NCBI GenBank assembly: GCA_006503475.1
Contig: RSEH01000073.1
Location: 62,001 to 126,000, forward strand
Direction of reading: 5' to 3'
Source of the DNA: Stentor roeselii
Lineage: Eukaryota > Ciliophora > Heterotrichea > Heterotrichida > Stentoridae
Length of the DNA: 64,000 nt
In this document: piece after piece, positions 8,409 through 19,149 of the stretch
How positions within the stretch are numbered: the first letter of the stretch is position 1
Layout: each line of letters begins with the position of its first letter
Notes under the pieces: model-generated
The model's database searches: none
Told to the model about the DNA's origin: nothing
What the model saw: only the letters and a program-made list of their open reading frames with translations
Made by a program: the position numbers and the translations under genes

Positions 8409-10169
8409 ATGAAAGCAGAACTAGACTGGTTCGAGTTTGAAACCCGAATGAGGATGATCGTGACACAACTTCTTCATCCCATAATCGAGACCCAAGACTC
8501 TCATTCAACCGATCTTGAATCCCTAAACAAATCATTAAAATCCCAAACGAACCGAATCGAAAACATAGAAAGTTTGACAGGAACCTCAACAAAAAAGACA
8601 GGGTGGATTCAAGAAACAGAGGAAAAACTCAACAGCCTTTCTTTAGAACTGAAGCTTTTAACAAACGTGACCACTCAAAAGTCCTTTGAACTTGAACAGC
8701 GGGTAAACAACAACCAAGTCGCAGTTCAAGAAGTCCAGGCGATCACAGAACAGCTTTTGAAAGAGATAGAAATCATTAACTCTGATATTGAAACTATTCA
8801 AAATACAATGCATGATATAAACAACAATTTAAAATTGCATTTTGAAGCTGTTCAAGATGATTTTTCTCAGAAGTTTAATGTTTTGCAAAATGATTTAAAT
8901 GAATGTAAACTGCTTGGGGAACATAATATGAAAAAAACTGCTGAACTTTCAGCGAAGACTAATGAAAACTTTCATCATCTTGATAAAATGAGACTTATGA
9001 TGAGGGAGCAAAGTGTTCAGATGATTCAGCTGGTTCATGAAAAAGCGAATGTTGATGATTTCTTGAAACTTGAGACTAGTGTTGATACCAGAGTCGATGG
9101 GTCATTAGAAAAACTAAGATTGATGGAAAACAAGTTTTATGAAATGACCCGTTACGTAGACGTGTACCTCCCCTTCGATATCCAAGTTTTTATTTCAGAT
9201 AATCTTTACAGTTGCCTCAATAAAAAAACTCTAAAGCTTTGGATGAAATTCGAGGAACAAAGAAGAAGAGAACTTCAGAAAAAAGCCACTGATTTTGAGT
9301 CTGTCAGCAATGTCGAGAATGTTTTACAGAAAACTTTAGACTCTATAAAGAACTTTGAGACAAGAAAAGATGATATTTACTTTAAAATGATTAGAAGGAA
9401 GGTTGAAGAAGAGGAATCAAGCTCGAGTGATGACTTGCCGAGGAAAAAGGGTGGGTCACTTAGTTTGAGACATGATCCTAAAAAGAATCAGGCCTTGCTT
9501 GATCAGGAAACTTTGAATGAATTTTTTGCTATTAAAAAAGAAATTTTAGCAGGTCTAGCCACTTTAAAAGAAACCCGAACCGCTCAAGATTCTTTAAAAG
9601 CCTTCGTAAACAACGAGCTCCAAGAGTTCAAAATATCTTTAAACATCTCCCAAAGCCTCTGGCGCGAGCGTCACTCCGAAGATTCCGAAGCCTTCACAAA
9701 AGAATTAAAATTCAGTTCAGACCGAATCGAGGCTTTTCGTCACAAGTTAAAAGACTGCTTCGACGCAGTGATGAACATGGCAGACCTTGTTTCAGCTTTG
9801 ACTGAATTTTCAATTGTGATAAGCGGGCTTCTCGACCAAGAAGAGAAAGAAAAAGTCCAAAAGCAAACTTCAGAGCTTTCACTTCCTCCGGTTCATTCAC
9901 GGAAAAGCTCTTTGGCGCCCTTTGAGTACTTGTCTGGAAAGGGGCTGATGACAAAATCGACTTCTACATCGATTCCCTGCGCTTTGAAGTATCGAAATGT
10001 GCTTTACACTCGGGAAGAACTTATTGAACTTATTTCAAAAGTTGTTAGCAAAGCTTGGACTGAAGCTTCTTGCAAAATTCCTTTCTCGCCGAAAAAAGTG
10101 AAAGCGAGTAAGACGAGTCAACATTTGAACAAGACTTTAAATGTCAGTTCTTCTATACTAAGAAGTTAA
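8409..10169 (+). CDS. large coiled-coil protein, function unknown
   Basis: 586 residues, one exon. An N-terminal coiled-coil region (about 30-240) is followed by a short globular-looking stretch (VDVYLPFDIQVFISDNLYSC, about 248-270), a second coiled coil (270-340), an acidic/basic linker with EEEESSSSDDLP, further helices to about 470, and a Ser-rich tail with a conserved-looking YTREELIELISKVV helix. I do not recognise the family; a ciliary or cytoskeletal role would be a guess. It is followed after only 14 bp by the GAF/PAS gene on the same strand, so the promoter of that gene must lie inside or at the end of this one. Confidence 0.8.
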   Translation: MKAELDWFEFETRMRMIVTQLLHPIIETQDSHSTDLESLNKSLKSQTNRIENIESLTGTSTKKTGWIQETEEKLNSLSLELKLLTNVTTQKSFELEQRVNNNQVAVQEVQAITEQLLKEIEIINSDIETIQNTMHDINNNLKLHFEAVQDDFSQKFNVLQNDLNECKLLGEHNMKKTAELSAKTNENFHHLDKMRLMMREQSVQMIQLVHEKANVDDFLKLETSVDTRVDGSLEKLRLMENKFYEMTRYVDVYLPFDIQVFISDNLYSCLNKKTLKLWMKFEEQRRRELQKKATDFESVSNVENVLQKTLDSIKNFETRKDDIYFKMIRRKVEEEESSSSDDLPRKKGGSLSLRHDPKKNQALLDQETLNEFFAIKKEILAGLATLKETRTAQDSLKAFVNNELQEFKISLNISQSLWRERHSEDSEAFTKELKFSSDRIEAFRHKLKDCFDAVMNMADLVSALTEFSIVISGLLDQEEKEKVQKQTSELSLPPVHSRKSSLAPFEYLSGKGLMTKSTSTSIPCALKYRNVLYTREELIELISKVVSKAWTEASCKIPFSPKKVKASKTSQHLNKTLNVSSSILRS

Positions 10170-10183
10170 TACTTTATAATTTA

Positions 10184-12124
10184 ATGACTGAATCTAAAAA
10201 TAGCTTTAGCAGTTCTTCAGTTTCCCGCACTGGAAAAGTCACGAAAACGGAACTTAGGAAAATTGCGGCTCAACATGAAAACTTGATGATTAGGGTTGGC
10301 GGGCTTAAAGATGCGCTCACTGAAAAAGACTTGTTGATTAAGTCTCAGAGGAATACGATTAAGATGTATGAAGATAGGATTAATAGTCTTGAAGGACATA
10401 ACGGCCAGCTCAAGCACATCATTGGACTATTATCTTGTTATATCACTGAAGAGCTTCATGAAGCCCTTCCACCCTTACCCCAGATGCCTGAAGAAGAATC
10501 TCTCAGGTTCAACCCGGCCAGTCTATTAAAAAATAGAGAATTAACCTCAGTTGGCAGAAAAAGAAAAAAATCTAAAAGAATGCAAGTCGACGTCGCATCA
10601 GCCCTTAATACTTTCGCAGCAGCTCATAAAATTTCATCAATATCCAAACCAAAAACGATTTTATTCGACGAAAACATGAAAAATTACATGTATCAAGACT
10701 TTCAAGGAGCTGAAACATTAAAATCTATTCTAGATGTGCAGCTTTGTCGAGAGGAAATGAAGAAAATCATCAAATTTTTACTAGGAAAGACGAGTAAAGA
10801 CGTGTTTCTGTTTAGAACTCGCACGATTTTATTTGAAACTTTGAGTTTATTTTTGAGTTTAAAAAACTTGGCTTATCAGAACTCTCCTGAAGTTTTCTTA
10901 CCGAGGGTCATGGAGATGTTGATTGATGTGCTTGAGGTCCAAAGGGTCATTTTGTATGTTTTTGATAAGCCAAGTAACTCTTTTTTCTCTAAAGTTGTCA
11001 CTTGTGAAGCGCCTTCTCAAATAGTTTGTGAAAAAGGATTTGGACATTTTAGACTTTCTGATGCACCTTTGGTTATACATAAGACTAGTGAGGACTCGCG
11101 ATATGATAATAAATACGATCAAATTTCTGGATTTATTGCTACCAACCTAGCCCTTCACCCAATAAAAATCGAAGGAGAACTACTAGGTCTTCTCGAGTGT
11201 TGCAACAAAGACAGCGACTTCACAAAAGAAGACATTTCTCTTCTAGGCCAAGTGACACGTCAACTCGGTTTAAGTCTCTTAGGCGAGACCTTGAAAAGTG
11301 AATTAGACCGTCACAGTACTTCGCTAGTTCCAGGTGTGATCCAACAGTCAAAAGAAAGTCTTCTTCTTTCCATATTAAAAGACTTCATCCTTCAAGGCAA
11401 GCAGATATTAAACTGCGAAAGACTAACGATTTTCACTCACGACTCAAGCGACAACGAGTTAGTCTCCTTCATCGCCTCTGACTTGACAGGCACAGTCCGG
11501 ATCCCGATGCACAAAGGACTCGCTTCTTTGGCCTTCACCTCAAACAAACTAGTCAACGTCGACAACGCCTCGACCCACGCGATGTTCAATCAAGACATCG
11601 ACCGTCGCACAGGCTTCACAACTCGAGAAGTTCTCGCCGTTAAAATCCCTTCATTCGGAGTCCTTCAGGCCTTGAACCGTACTTCAAAAACCGCTTTCAC
11701 TAAAGCAGATGAAGTCAGAATCACGGCCTTGGCAGGTACTTTAAAGTCAATATTTGAAGCAGTGGAAAACTTTGAAGGACTTTTGAAAAATTCGGATATT
11801 AATGAAGTTTGTCTTCAAGTTGTCAATGATGTTATTTTGCAGGTCAATATGGAAGGACTTTTGATGAAAGTGAATAAATCAGGAGCGAAACTTTTTAAAT
11901 TGAGTCCTGAAAAAATGGTTGGGGCGAATGTTTGTGAAATTTTAGAACAGTCGCCTGAACTGTTGTTGAAGTTTATGCAAACTGTGAGAGAGTTTTCTTC
12001 TTCGAGCTTTAAAGAGCAAAAAGTTGTTGTTGGGAATAAGAACTTGCTGGTTAATGCCAATTTTTTGTTGGTGAAGAATCAACCGGTGGGTAGTTTTTAT
12101 ATAATTATCTTAAAGCCCTGCTAA
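10184..12124 (+). CDS. GAF-GAF-PAS sensor-like protein
   Basis: 646 residues. An N-terminal coiled coil (about 20-85) is followed by a basic patch (KRKKSKRM). Then come two GAF domains, about 225-370 (NKYDQ...ATNLALHPI, GLLECCNKDSDFTKEDISLL) and 385-520 (MFNQDIDRRTGFTTREVLAVKI... FTKADEVRITALAG), and a C-terminal PAS-like domain (about 545-646). Both GAFs have the NKxD/TGF pattern of phosphodiesterase GAF domains that often bind cyclic nucleotides. No catalytic domain is visible. It could be a cyclic-nucleotide-regulated scaffold, but ligand binding is inferred from family resemblance. It sits between a coiled-coil gene (14 bp away) and a TTLL gene (6 bp away), all on the same strand. Confidence 0.85.
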   Translation: MTESKNSFSSSSVSRTGKVTKTELRKIAAQHENLMIRVGGLKDALTEKDLLIKSQRNTIKMYEDRINSLEGHNGQLKHIIGLLSCYITEELHEALPPLPQMPEEESLRFNPASLLKNRELTSVGRKRKKSKRMQVDVASALNTFAAAHKISSISKPKTILFDENMKNYMYQDFQGAETLKSILDVQLCREEMKKIIKFLLGKTSKDVFLFRTRTILFETLSLFLSLKNLAYQNSPEVFLPRVMEMLIDVLEVQRVILYVFDKPSNSFFSKVVTCEAPSQIVCEKGFGHFRLSDAPLVIHKTSEDSRYDNKYDQISGFIATNLALHPIKIEGELLGLLECCNKDSDFTKEDISLLGQVTRQLGLSLLGETLKSELDRHSTSLVPGVIQQSKESLLLSILKDFILQGKQILNCERLTIFTHDSSDNELVSFIASDLTGTVRIPMHKGLASLAFTSNKLVNVDNASTHAMFNQDIDRRTGFTTREVLAVKIPSFGVLQALNRTSKTAFTKADEVRITALAGTLKSIFEAVENFEGLLKNSDINEVCLQVVNDVILQVNMEGLLMKVNKSGAKLFKLSPEKMVGANVCEILEQSPELLLKFMQTVREFSSSSFKEQKVVVGNKNLLVNANFLLVKNQPVGSFYIIILKPC

Positions 12125-12130
12125 TTTATA

Positions 12131-13795
12131 ATGTCTTTGAAGACTCCTCGAAGGTCAGTGGTCCCCTCGTTCAAATCTTTGAGGGTTTCTTCTATTGTTA
12201 AACAGGAAGTCGTCAATGATGAAGTACAGAATGAACTTTTAACTATCAAGTCTTATCGATTATTGACGAAAAAAAGTTTTGTTGGGGCTTTCAATTCACC
12301 TTTGGAACCTGCTAAAAATAGAACGATTAAGGCTAGAAGTGTCTGTGTTATTCGAGATGCTGCTCAAAGTCGTGATTGGATGCTTAAAGTAAGAGAATGC
12401 ATTGGGAAAGAACTGTCTTTTTTTATTAACTCTTCGAATGGCCTGACTGTAATTCTACCATCAATTACAATTTCTTACAAATATTTCCTTGGACCTGGTA
12501 ACAACAGTTCCCTCGTCAACAAGTTTTTCACATCACGTCCCTGGTGGGTCCGAGTGGATGAAAGTCAATTAAACGAAGCTAACCTAGTATGGACCCAAGG
12601 CAAACTGAGTGACTTCTTCAACCTGATGAGCCACTGCAATCCAAGCCCAAGCATTATAAACCACTCAATGCAAGGCAAGTCAATAACCTGCCAAGATCTA
12701 TTAGAAGACATATCAATTCCATTAAAATCTCTAGACATGAGCACGTTAGGTTACGACCTGATCACAAAAAGCGATTCTTTCCTGGCCTTAGAAGAAAACC
12801 TGACTCTCAACCCATTTTCCTCAAAAATTCAAAACAAACTCGAGTTCAACTTCAACTTATCCGACAAGAAGTTTTTATATCGAAACATGAAACAGTTTTA
12901 CTTCGAGCAAGGAGAAGACGTGTTCGAATATCTTCCTCTTACTTTTCATATTGACAACCAAAGCTCAGAACTCAGTAGTTTTTTAGCAACAGCGCAAAAA
13001 ATGCCTCATCAAATTTGGATCCTCAAGCCTGGGGAGAACTCAAATCGAGGCTCAGGGATTATTGTGACTAATAAAATTAACAGAATAGTCACAGAGATCA
13101 ACCCGGTCATCACTGGCGAGGTCTCAACGACCTTTATCATCCAGAAGTACATCGAAAAGCCTTTTTTAATCAATAAAAGGAAGTTTGATATCAGACTTTA
13201 CACGCTGTGCACTTTTAACAATGGCGTCTTCCAGGCTTATTTTTATCAGGAAGGGTATCTTAGGACTGCCTGTAGACCTTTTAATGTAAATGACATGGAC
13301 AAGTTCATTCATTTAACTAATGACGCTGTTCAGAACAAGTGTGAAGACTACGGGAAATGGGAAAATGGGAACAAATTGAGTTACTCGGACTTTCAGAGAT
13401 ATCTTGACTCGAAAAAAATTAAAGTCAAATTTGATGAAAGTGTTTTACCGAAAATTAAAAAAATTGTTAGAGATACGGTTCAAGCCACTTGGAAAAAAAT
13501 TAACAAAAATTTGAGACTTCTTAATTTTGAGATTTTTGGATATGATTTTTTGCTTGATAGTAATTTGAAACCTTGGCTACTTGAAGTGAATACAAATCCT
13601 TGTCTTGAACTTTCAGCTACTAATTTAGCTAGGATTATTCCTGCCATGCTGGAAAATGCTTTTAAAATCGCTGTTGACCCTTTGTTCCCTGAATTCGCTT
13701 CTGTGAATCGAAGAATAGGGTATAGGGGAAGTGATTTTTTATCGGAGAATAAGTTTGAGTTGATATTTAGACAGGATTGGGATTTTCGAAATTAA
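12131..13795 (+). CDS. tubulin tyrosine ligase-like (TTLL) amino-acid ligase
   Basis: 554 residues. The TTL fold is clear: YFLGPGNNSSLVNKFF (about 115-130), the ATP-grasp motif WILKPGENSNRGSGI (about 295-310), IIQKYIEKPFLINKRKFDIR (about 335-355) and the metal/catalytic motif FEIFGYDFLLDS...PWLLEVNTNPCLE (about 465-490). Family members add glutamate, glycine or tyrosine to tubulin tails using ATP. The GNN-type N-terminal motif recalls glycylase/polyglutamylase groups, but the amino-acid specificity cannot be read. In a ciliate the target would be axonemal or cortical microtubules. The start lies 6 bp after the GAF/PAS stop. Codon style changes sharply near codon 120 and again after codon 340. 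Confidence 0.92.
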   Translation: MSLKTPRRSVVPSFKSLRVSSIVKQEVVNDEVQNELLTIKSYRLLTKKSFVGAFNSPLEPAKNRTIKARSVCVIRDAAQSRDWMLKVRECIGKELSFFINSSNGLTVILPSITISYKYFLGPGNNSSLVNKFFTSRPWWVRVDESQLNEANLVWTQGKLSDFFNLMSHCNPSPSIINHSMQGKSITCQDLLEDISIPLKSLDMSTLGYDLITKSDSFLALEENLTLNPFSSKIQNKLEFNFNLSDKKFLYRNMKQFYFEQGEDVFEYLPLTFHIDNQSSELSSFLATAQKMPHQIWILKPGENSNRGSGIIVTNKINRIVTEINPVITGEVSTTFIIQKYIEKPFLINKRKFDIRLYTLCTFNNGVFQAYFYQEGYLRTACRPFNVNDMDKFIHLTNDAVQNKCEDYGKWENGNKLSYSDFQRYLDSKKIKVKFDESVLPKIKKIVRDTVQATWKKINKNLRLLNFEIFGYDFLLDSNLKPWLLEVNTNPCLELSATNLARIIPAMLENAFKIAVDPLFPEFASVNRRIGYRGSDFLSENKFELIFRQDWDFRN

Positions 13796-14407
13796 GAGGG
13801 TTTTTTATTGGAGGTGTTTTGGAAGTGGAAGTTTGGGAGATGGAATCATTAATAATTTTTTATTATTTGAAAAGATTGAATAAATTTTGTAGGATTTTTT
13901 GGATTTGGATTGAGGTTGGATTTATTGAAGAAGGTTTAAATGATTGAAGGAATTTTTAATGGGTTGAAGAAGTTTTAATTGAATGAAGAGTTTTAATTGG
14001 GTTGAAGTTTTCATTGGGTTGAAGAAGATTTATTATGATTGAAGAAGTTTAGCTTGATTTTAAAATTTTACTTTCATTGATATTTTAAGACTTTGACTTG
14101 ATAATTAAAACTAAAAGAATATCGAAAATTTCTGTATGACAGAATAAATTTAAACACATCTAAACAACCCAATCTAAAACAAATCTTAAAAAAATCCTAA
14201 ACAATCCTCTAATCCCAACCCTTTAATCTCCTCCACTTCAAAAACTCTTAAAATATAAAATACCTTCATTTAAAAGCTCCAACTTCTCTCTCAATAGGTA
14301 AACCTCTATCCTCACACATTCTAATATCCTAAACATTACTCCTCAATAAAACCAAAAGTAGTAAAAAATCATTCCACTAAATAACCAAAGCCAATTGTAT
14401 AAACCTA
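13796..14407. repeat. spacer with degenerate ~19-bp repeat
   Basis: No gene is seen in these 612 bp. From about 13920 to 14060 the plus strand contains loose, imperfect copies of GGTTGAAGAAGTTTTAATT, about six or seven. The right half (14150-14400) is A/C-rich on the plus strand and contains only short frames; it probably holds the promoter of the phosphodiesterase gene. Confidence 0.5.
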
Positions 14408-17400
14408 ATGGCAGATATCTCAGACTACAGAAGAACAAAGACCAAAAGAAGATTCACAGAGTCAAACAAACTGAGCCGGCGAAACACGAGCAACGCGGAC
14501 AAACTGACTCAGACAGACCTGACAATATCTTCTAACTTCTTCGAAGACATGGCAAAGTTGATTGACCCTGAGACGTCAACCCTGGAAATGATTTTTTCAG
14601 TTGTTGTCAAGATTTTAAAAAATTGCACAAGTTCAAGTTGGGTCGAATTCGCCATTGTCGACAACGGAAAACTCAAAGTTTGCAACTCTATACAACAGGT
14701 ACGGATTTTGGATATTGATAGTCATTCGTCGTTAATGGGACATGTGGCCTGCCACCAGTCGCCTATCATGCTGAATAACCCGCACACAAGTACCTTTTAC
14801 TCTAAATTTCCAATTCAAATGCAGGCCTACAGCCTCTTGACTGGAACAACAGTGAAACCAAACTCAGTGGCCTGCATTCCAATATATGTAAACATTAAAT
14901 AGGACAACCTGGGGAAGTTATATGGAATAGTCCAGCTATTCAACAAGGTCGACAGAAACATGTCCCAAACTTTTTACTCTTCAGAAGACGTGAACGTGGT
15001 GAACAGTATCGGCAAGTTTTTAGCAACTATCACAAAAGTAAGAGACTCTTTCAGCAAGTTGACAAACGACTTCAGCGAGACTTTAAGAATAATTGATTTT
15101 AACAAGAACTTATATGACCTGGTCAACAAGTTCAAAAAGAAAAACAAACTTTTAGACTATTTGAAAAGTCTTAGTTTTGATGACCATCGTGTTACAAAGG
15201 AAGGTGTTGAATTAATCAATGAGATCTTAGAAGGCTCTGCTTCTTTTCTGATCAAAAGCAATGAAAAGGAGCTCTCAGCTGTTTTTCAACTAGGCAAACA
15301 AGTTGATTGGGAAAAACTCATCCCGGAGCTTCATTTAAGCAAGTTAAGCAAGCAAAGAGTTTCCATTGTAAGAGACTTGTTCTCTTATGAACTTTCTGTC
15401 AAGATGAAAAGTGCTTTGATTATCTTTTTGAAGCAAGGCAATGAGGAAATGTTCTTAACGGTCTTTCGAGAAACTACTGAATTCGAGATCAATGACGAGG
15501 AGATCTCTGAAAAAGTCGCTGATACTTTGATGATGTTTGACTTGTCATTTCACACTGAAAGTCCTGCAAGCAAAGCTGATGATGTCAGACAATTTGAAGT
15601 GAATGATTCAGACTGTCATAATCTTTTAACTCTTTTACAGGAGTTCAAGCAAAAACTGAATATTTTACTTGATACTAATTCAAGTTCAGTTTATTTGGTT
15701 AATCAAAAATCGCAAAATATTTGGACGAAAAGCTCGAACTCGTCAAAAGCTTTGATTTACCCGATTTCAGCTGATTCGATTTTAGGGTATTCTTATATTA
15801 ATAAGCAGATTGTACTTCTGCCTGATTATAGTCATCGGTTCTCGGATATTAAGTTGTATCAGGATAAGTACATTGTATGTCTTCCTATTTGTGAAATGAC
15901 TTTTACGCATCCGGTTATTGCTTTGGTACTTGTTACTAGGTCTACTCAGTTTTCTAATAGTGAAATTATGACTTTGAATAAGTTTAGTGAGACTCTAGCG
16001 AATATTTTGTATATGAATTACTTGGAAATTGTTAAAAAGTGGAAAGTTAAACATTCTAGTTCACTTAATACTTCGAGGAATAGGGTAAATGAAGATCTAC
16101 TTAAACGTAAACGAGCCTCAATCATGAGCGTTTCTCTAGTTCATCTATCAACCGAAACCATCTTAGAAAACCTTCTAAAATGCGAAGAAGTTAAATTCTT
16201 CGACAAAGAAGAGACTTCCGACCTAGACGACGTGAACTCCGCCTTAAAAACTTCACGAGAAAGCGGCAAATACATATACATCGACTTAAACGAGGAGACC
16301 CAGAGCGACTCTCTTCTAGTTCTTCCAGTAGGTTCACAAAGACTAGTTTTTCGCAACTTTTCCCATTCTCTAAACAAATCCGAGATCGACTCAATCTTCG
16401 CGTTGATCAACAAAATCCATTCACCGAAGTCAATGATAGAAAAAACTCTAGAAAAGACAAAACAAGAAGGAATGATTTCAAGGTGGATCTCTCATCTAGT
16501 TCTTGTAAACAGCACCGCTATCAGCAAGTTAGTCATTTGCAAGTCTTTTGTAGAAACTCTTGACTCTAAACTCGACATCAGTCGACTTGGCCATATGGCA
16601 GTGAAACTTTTGAAGATTCTTACAAACTCTACAAATGTTTACCTTGTTGTTAAAGATGAACATGAACTGGTTATGTTTAAAGATGATCGACTTTTTATTG
16701 ACCTTGAAGATGAAATTAATGACTTGTTTGATCAGTCTTCTGCTGTTAAGTCTGTTCTTAGGTTCGCTTTTGATGGAGTTCAGGATGGGGCGGTTGTTGT
16801 TCCTATTATTCATAATGAACATATTGGCATGATCTCGCTTAGTGGAAAACTTGATGATACTAATAGGAATTTGTGTAGTTTTACTTCGAAGGATGAAAAA
16901 GTTGTATTGGAATTTGCTAAGGCTTTTTCGCAGGCGGTTTATGAATATCCTTCCCCTCAGGATAGCACTTTAATCAACTTTTCTCAGTATCTTTACTCTT
17001 TGGCTGTTAGGTATTCACCTAAGGATGTCACGAATACTGTTATTAAGGCTTCGTCGATGATTTTTGACTGTGAAAAAGTAAACTTTTACTACTATTCCAA
17101 CAACAAAATCCGTCTCTTCAGCCAAAACAAAGAAGTCCAAGCAAGCGAAGCAGTAACATTCCAAGTCCAAGGCATCTTAGAATCAGCAGCAACCTCAAAA
17201 ACTGCAAAATTTTTAAACCAATCCTCAAACCAAGACACATTTTACCAAGAAATCGAAAAACTGACAGGTTGCAAGACCAACTCTCTTCTAGTCATCCCTT
17301 TAAAAAACACATCAGGTGAAATTTTCGCTTTAGTCGAATGTGTAAACAAAATTTCCTCATTTTTCGACGAAAAAGACCTGGAAACTGCGAAAGAAGTCAG

Positions 17401-19123
17401 CAAAGTCTACGAAAGAGTCCTCGAAAACTGGGAAGTTTCAAAGAAAAACATAAAAGAAATGTACAGACTAAAGGGAATCAGCAGTAGTCTTGCTTTAATC
17501 GTGATGGTCTTCAGTAAAAAGGGAAGATTGACGTATTTAAACCAGAGAATTGATCATATCTTTGGAATTCAAGAACAAGAAATGTCGGAATCGCATTACT
17601 CTGACTGGCTCAACACGAATAAAGAGCTAAAGGATGATATTGACAGCGTTTTTACTAACCCTTCTGTTAGTATCAGAAGAACTTCACAGCAAATACGCCC
17701 TGGCAGGTCTAAAAAATACCTCCAGCCTATTGTTGGAAATAATGCAAGGTCGAAGAATTTATTTAACTATCGAGTTGTTCCTCTTAGAACGGTCTCTTCT
17801 GGAGTTGTTCTTATTCTTGAAGACTGCTCTGCTCTTGAAGCACTTCATAAGGGGTTTAGAGATGTTCAGGATCAGATCAGGGCTATAACGTCACCAGTTG
17901 CAGCGGAGACTGGACTTCAGAAATGTATCAGGGAGTTGAATTTTATAGTTGACCAGGTCCAGGGCTCAGACATAAAAGACAAGATAAACGAAGTCCTAGA
18001 AACTCTAAAAACCGGTTCCTTAAAAAAGCCAAAGTTCACCTTAGAAGATGCAGACATGGAAGAATTCGAAACGGTGAACTCAATATTCTACATGGAATCA
18101 CAAGAGTTCCTCGACATTCCCGCCGAACTAGAGCCAGGGCGATCATCCCTTCCAGACCAATCCTTACTAGTAACTCTAACTGAACTCCGTGACTGGAACT
18201 TAAACGCTTTTAAAATCGAGAACAAATTCGGTTACATTCTAACAATGCTAACAGATTTCAACGCAATAGACCAATTCAACATAAACACCGCAGTTCTCTT
18301 CACATTTATAAAAAAAATTCAACTTGAATGCGACAAGCGAAACAACCCATTTCATAACTTCACTCATTGTTTTTCAGTGATGCATTCAGCATACATGTTA
18401 ATTTCAAGCACAATCGCTTTGAACTTCTTTTCAGCGATCAACATTTTTTCAGTCTTAACAGCTGCAGTTTGTCATGATGTCGACCATACCGGAAGAACGA
18501 ACATGTTTGAGATAAATTCTAAATCAGGCCTTGCAATTCTTTATAATGATAAAAGTGTTTTAGAACAACATCATGCCGCTGTCGCTTTTTCTATTTTAAA
18601 TGAACCTGACTCGAACTTTTTAAGTCGTGTTCCGAGAGAGTCACTTAGAGAGATAAGGAAAACTATGATCACTGCGATTATGGGAACTGATATGGCTAAA
18701 CATTATTCTATTTTAACTAATGTCAACTCAAGGGTAAAAGATGCTGGGAATGAAATAGGCTCGTTGCCGAAGGATAGTGAAAAAATGGCTCAGTTTATTT
18801 TACATGCTGCTGATCTTGCTCATCCTACTAAGGATTATAGTGTTTATGAAATGTGGTCTATGCTTGTATGTCAAGAGTTCTCTGATCAGAATAAGGAAGA
18901 AGTTGAAAGACATCTGCCTATCACTGAATTTATGAAAGATCTGCAAAATCCTAAAGTTTATTATGCGAATGAAATAGGATTTTTGAATTTTGTTGTTAGA
19001 CCACTTTGGGAATGTGCTCATGGATTGTTGAAGTCTAATATTGCGTTGTTGGTAGAGAATCTTGAAAGAAATATTGAAACTATGAAACTTAAGCTTGAGG
19101 AATGGAAAAGGGTAGAAAGTTAA
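14408..19123 (+). CDS. GAF/PAS-regulated class I cyclic-nucleotide phosphodiesterase
   Basis: Exons 14408-14887 and 14903-19123 give 1566 residues. Several GAF-like modules are visible: one spans the intron (IPIY-DNLGKLYGIVQLFNKVDR, about 160), others lie near 385-530, 680-820 and 840-1000. A PAS-like stretch (VMVFSKKGRLTYLNQRIDHI) starts near 1025. The catalytic HD domain occupies about 1240-1550, with HNFTHCFSVMH (near 1310), HDVDHTGRTN (near 1351), DKSVLEQHHAA and HAADLAHPTKDY, all metal- or substrate-site motifs of class I PDEs. It should hydrolyse cAMP and/or cGMP; which one is not readable. At about 1570 residues it is larger than animal GAF-PDEs. No membrane segment is evident, so it is probably cytosolic. 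Confidence 0.93.
14888..14902 (+). other. 15-nt intron in the phosphodiesterase gene
   Basis: GTAAACATTAAATAG, ending in an in-frame TAG. Removing it restores one GAF strand (IPIY-DNLGKLYGIVQL). A10 present. Confidence 0.96.
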
Positions 19124-19149
19124 TGTATGGTTTTCCTAGTTTTATTAGA

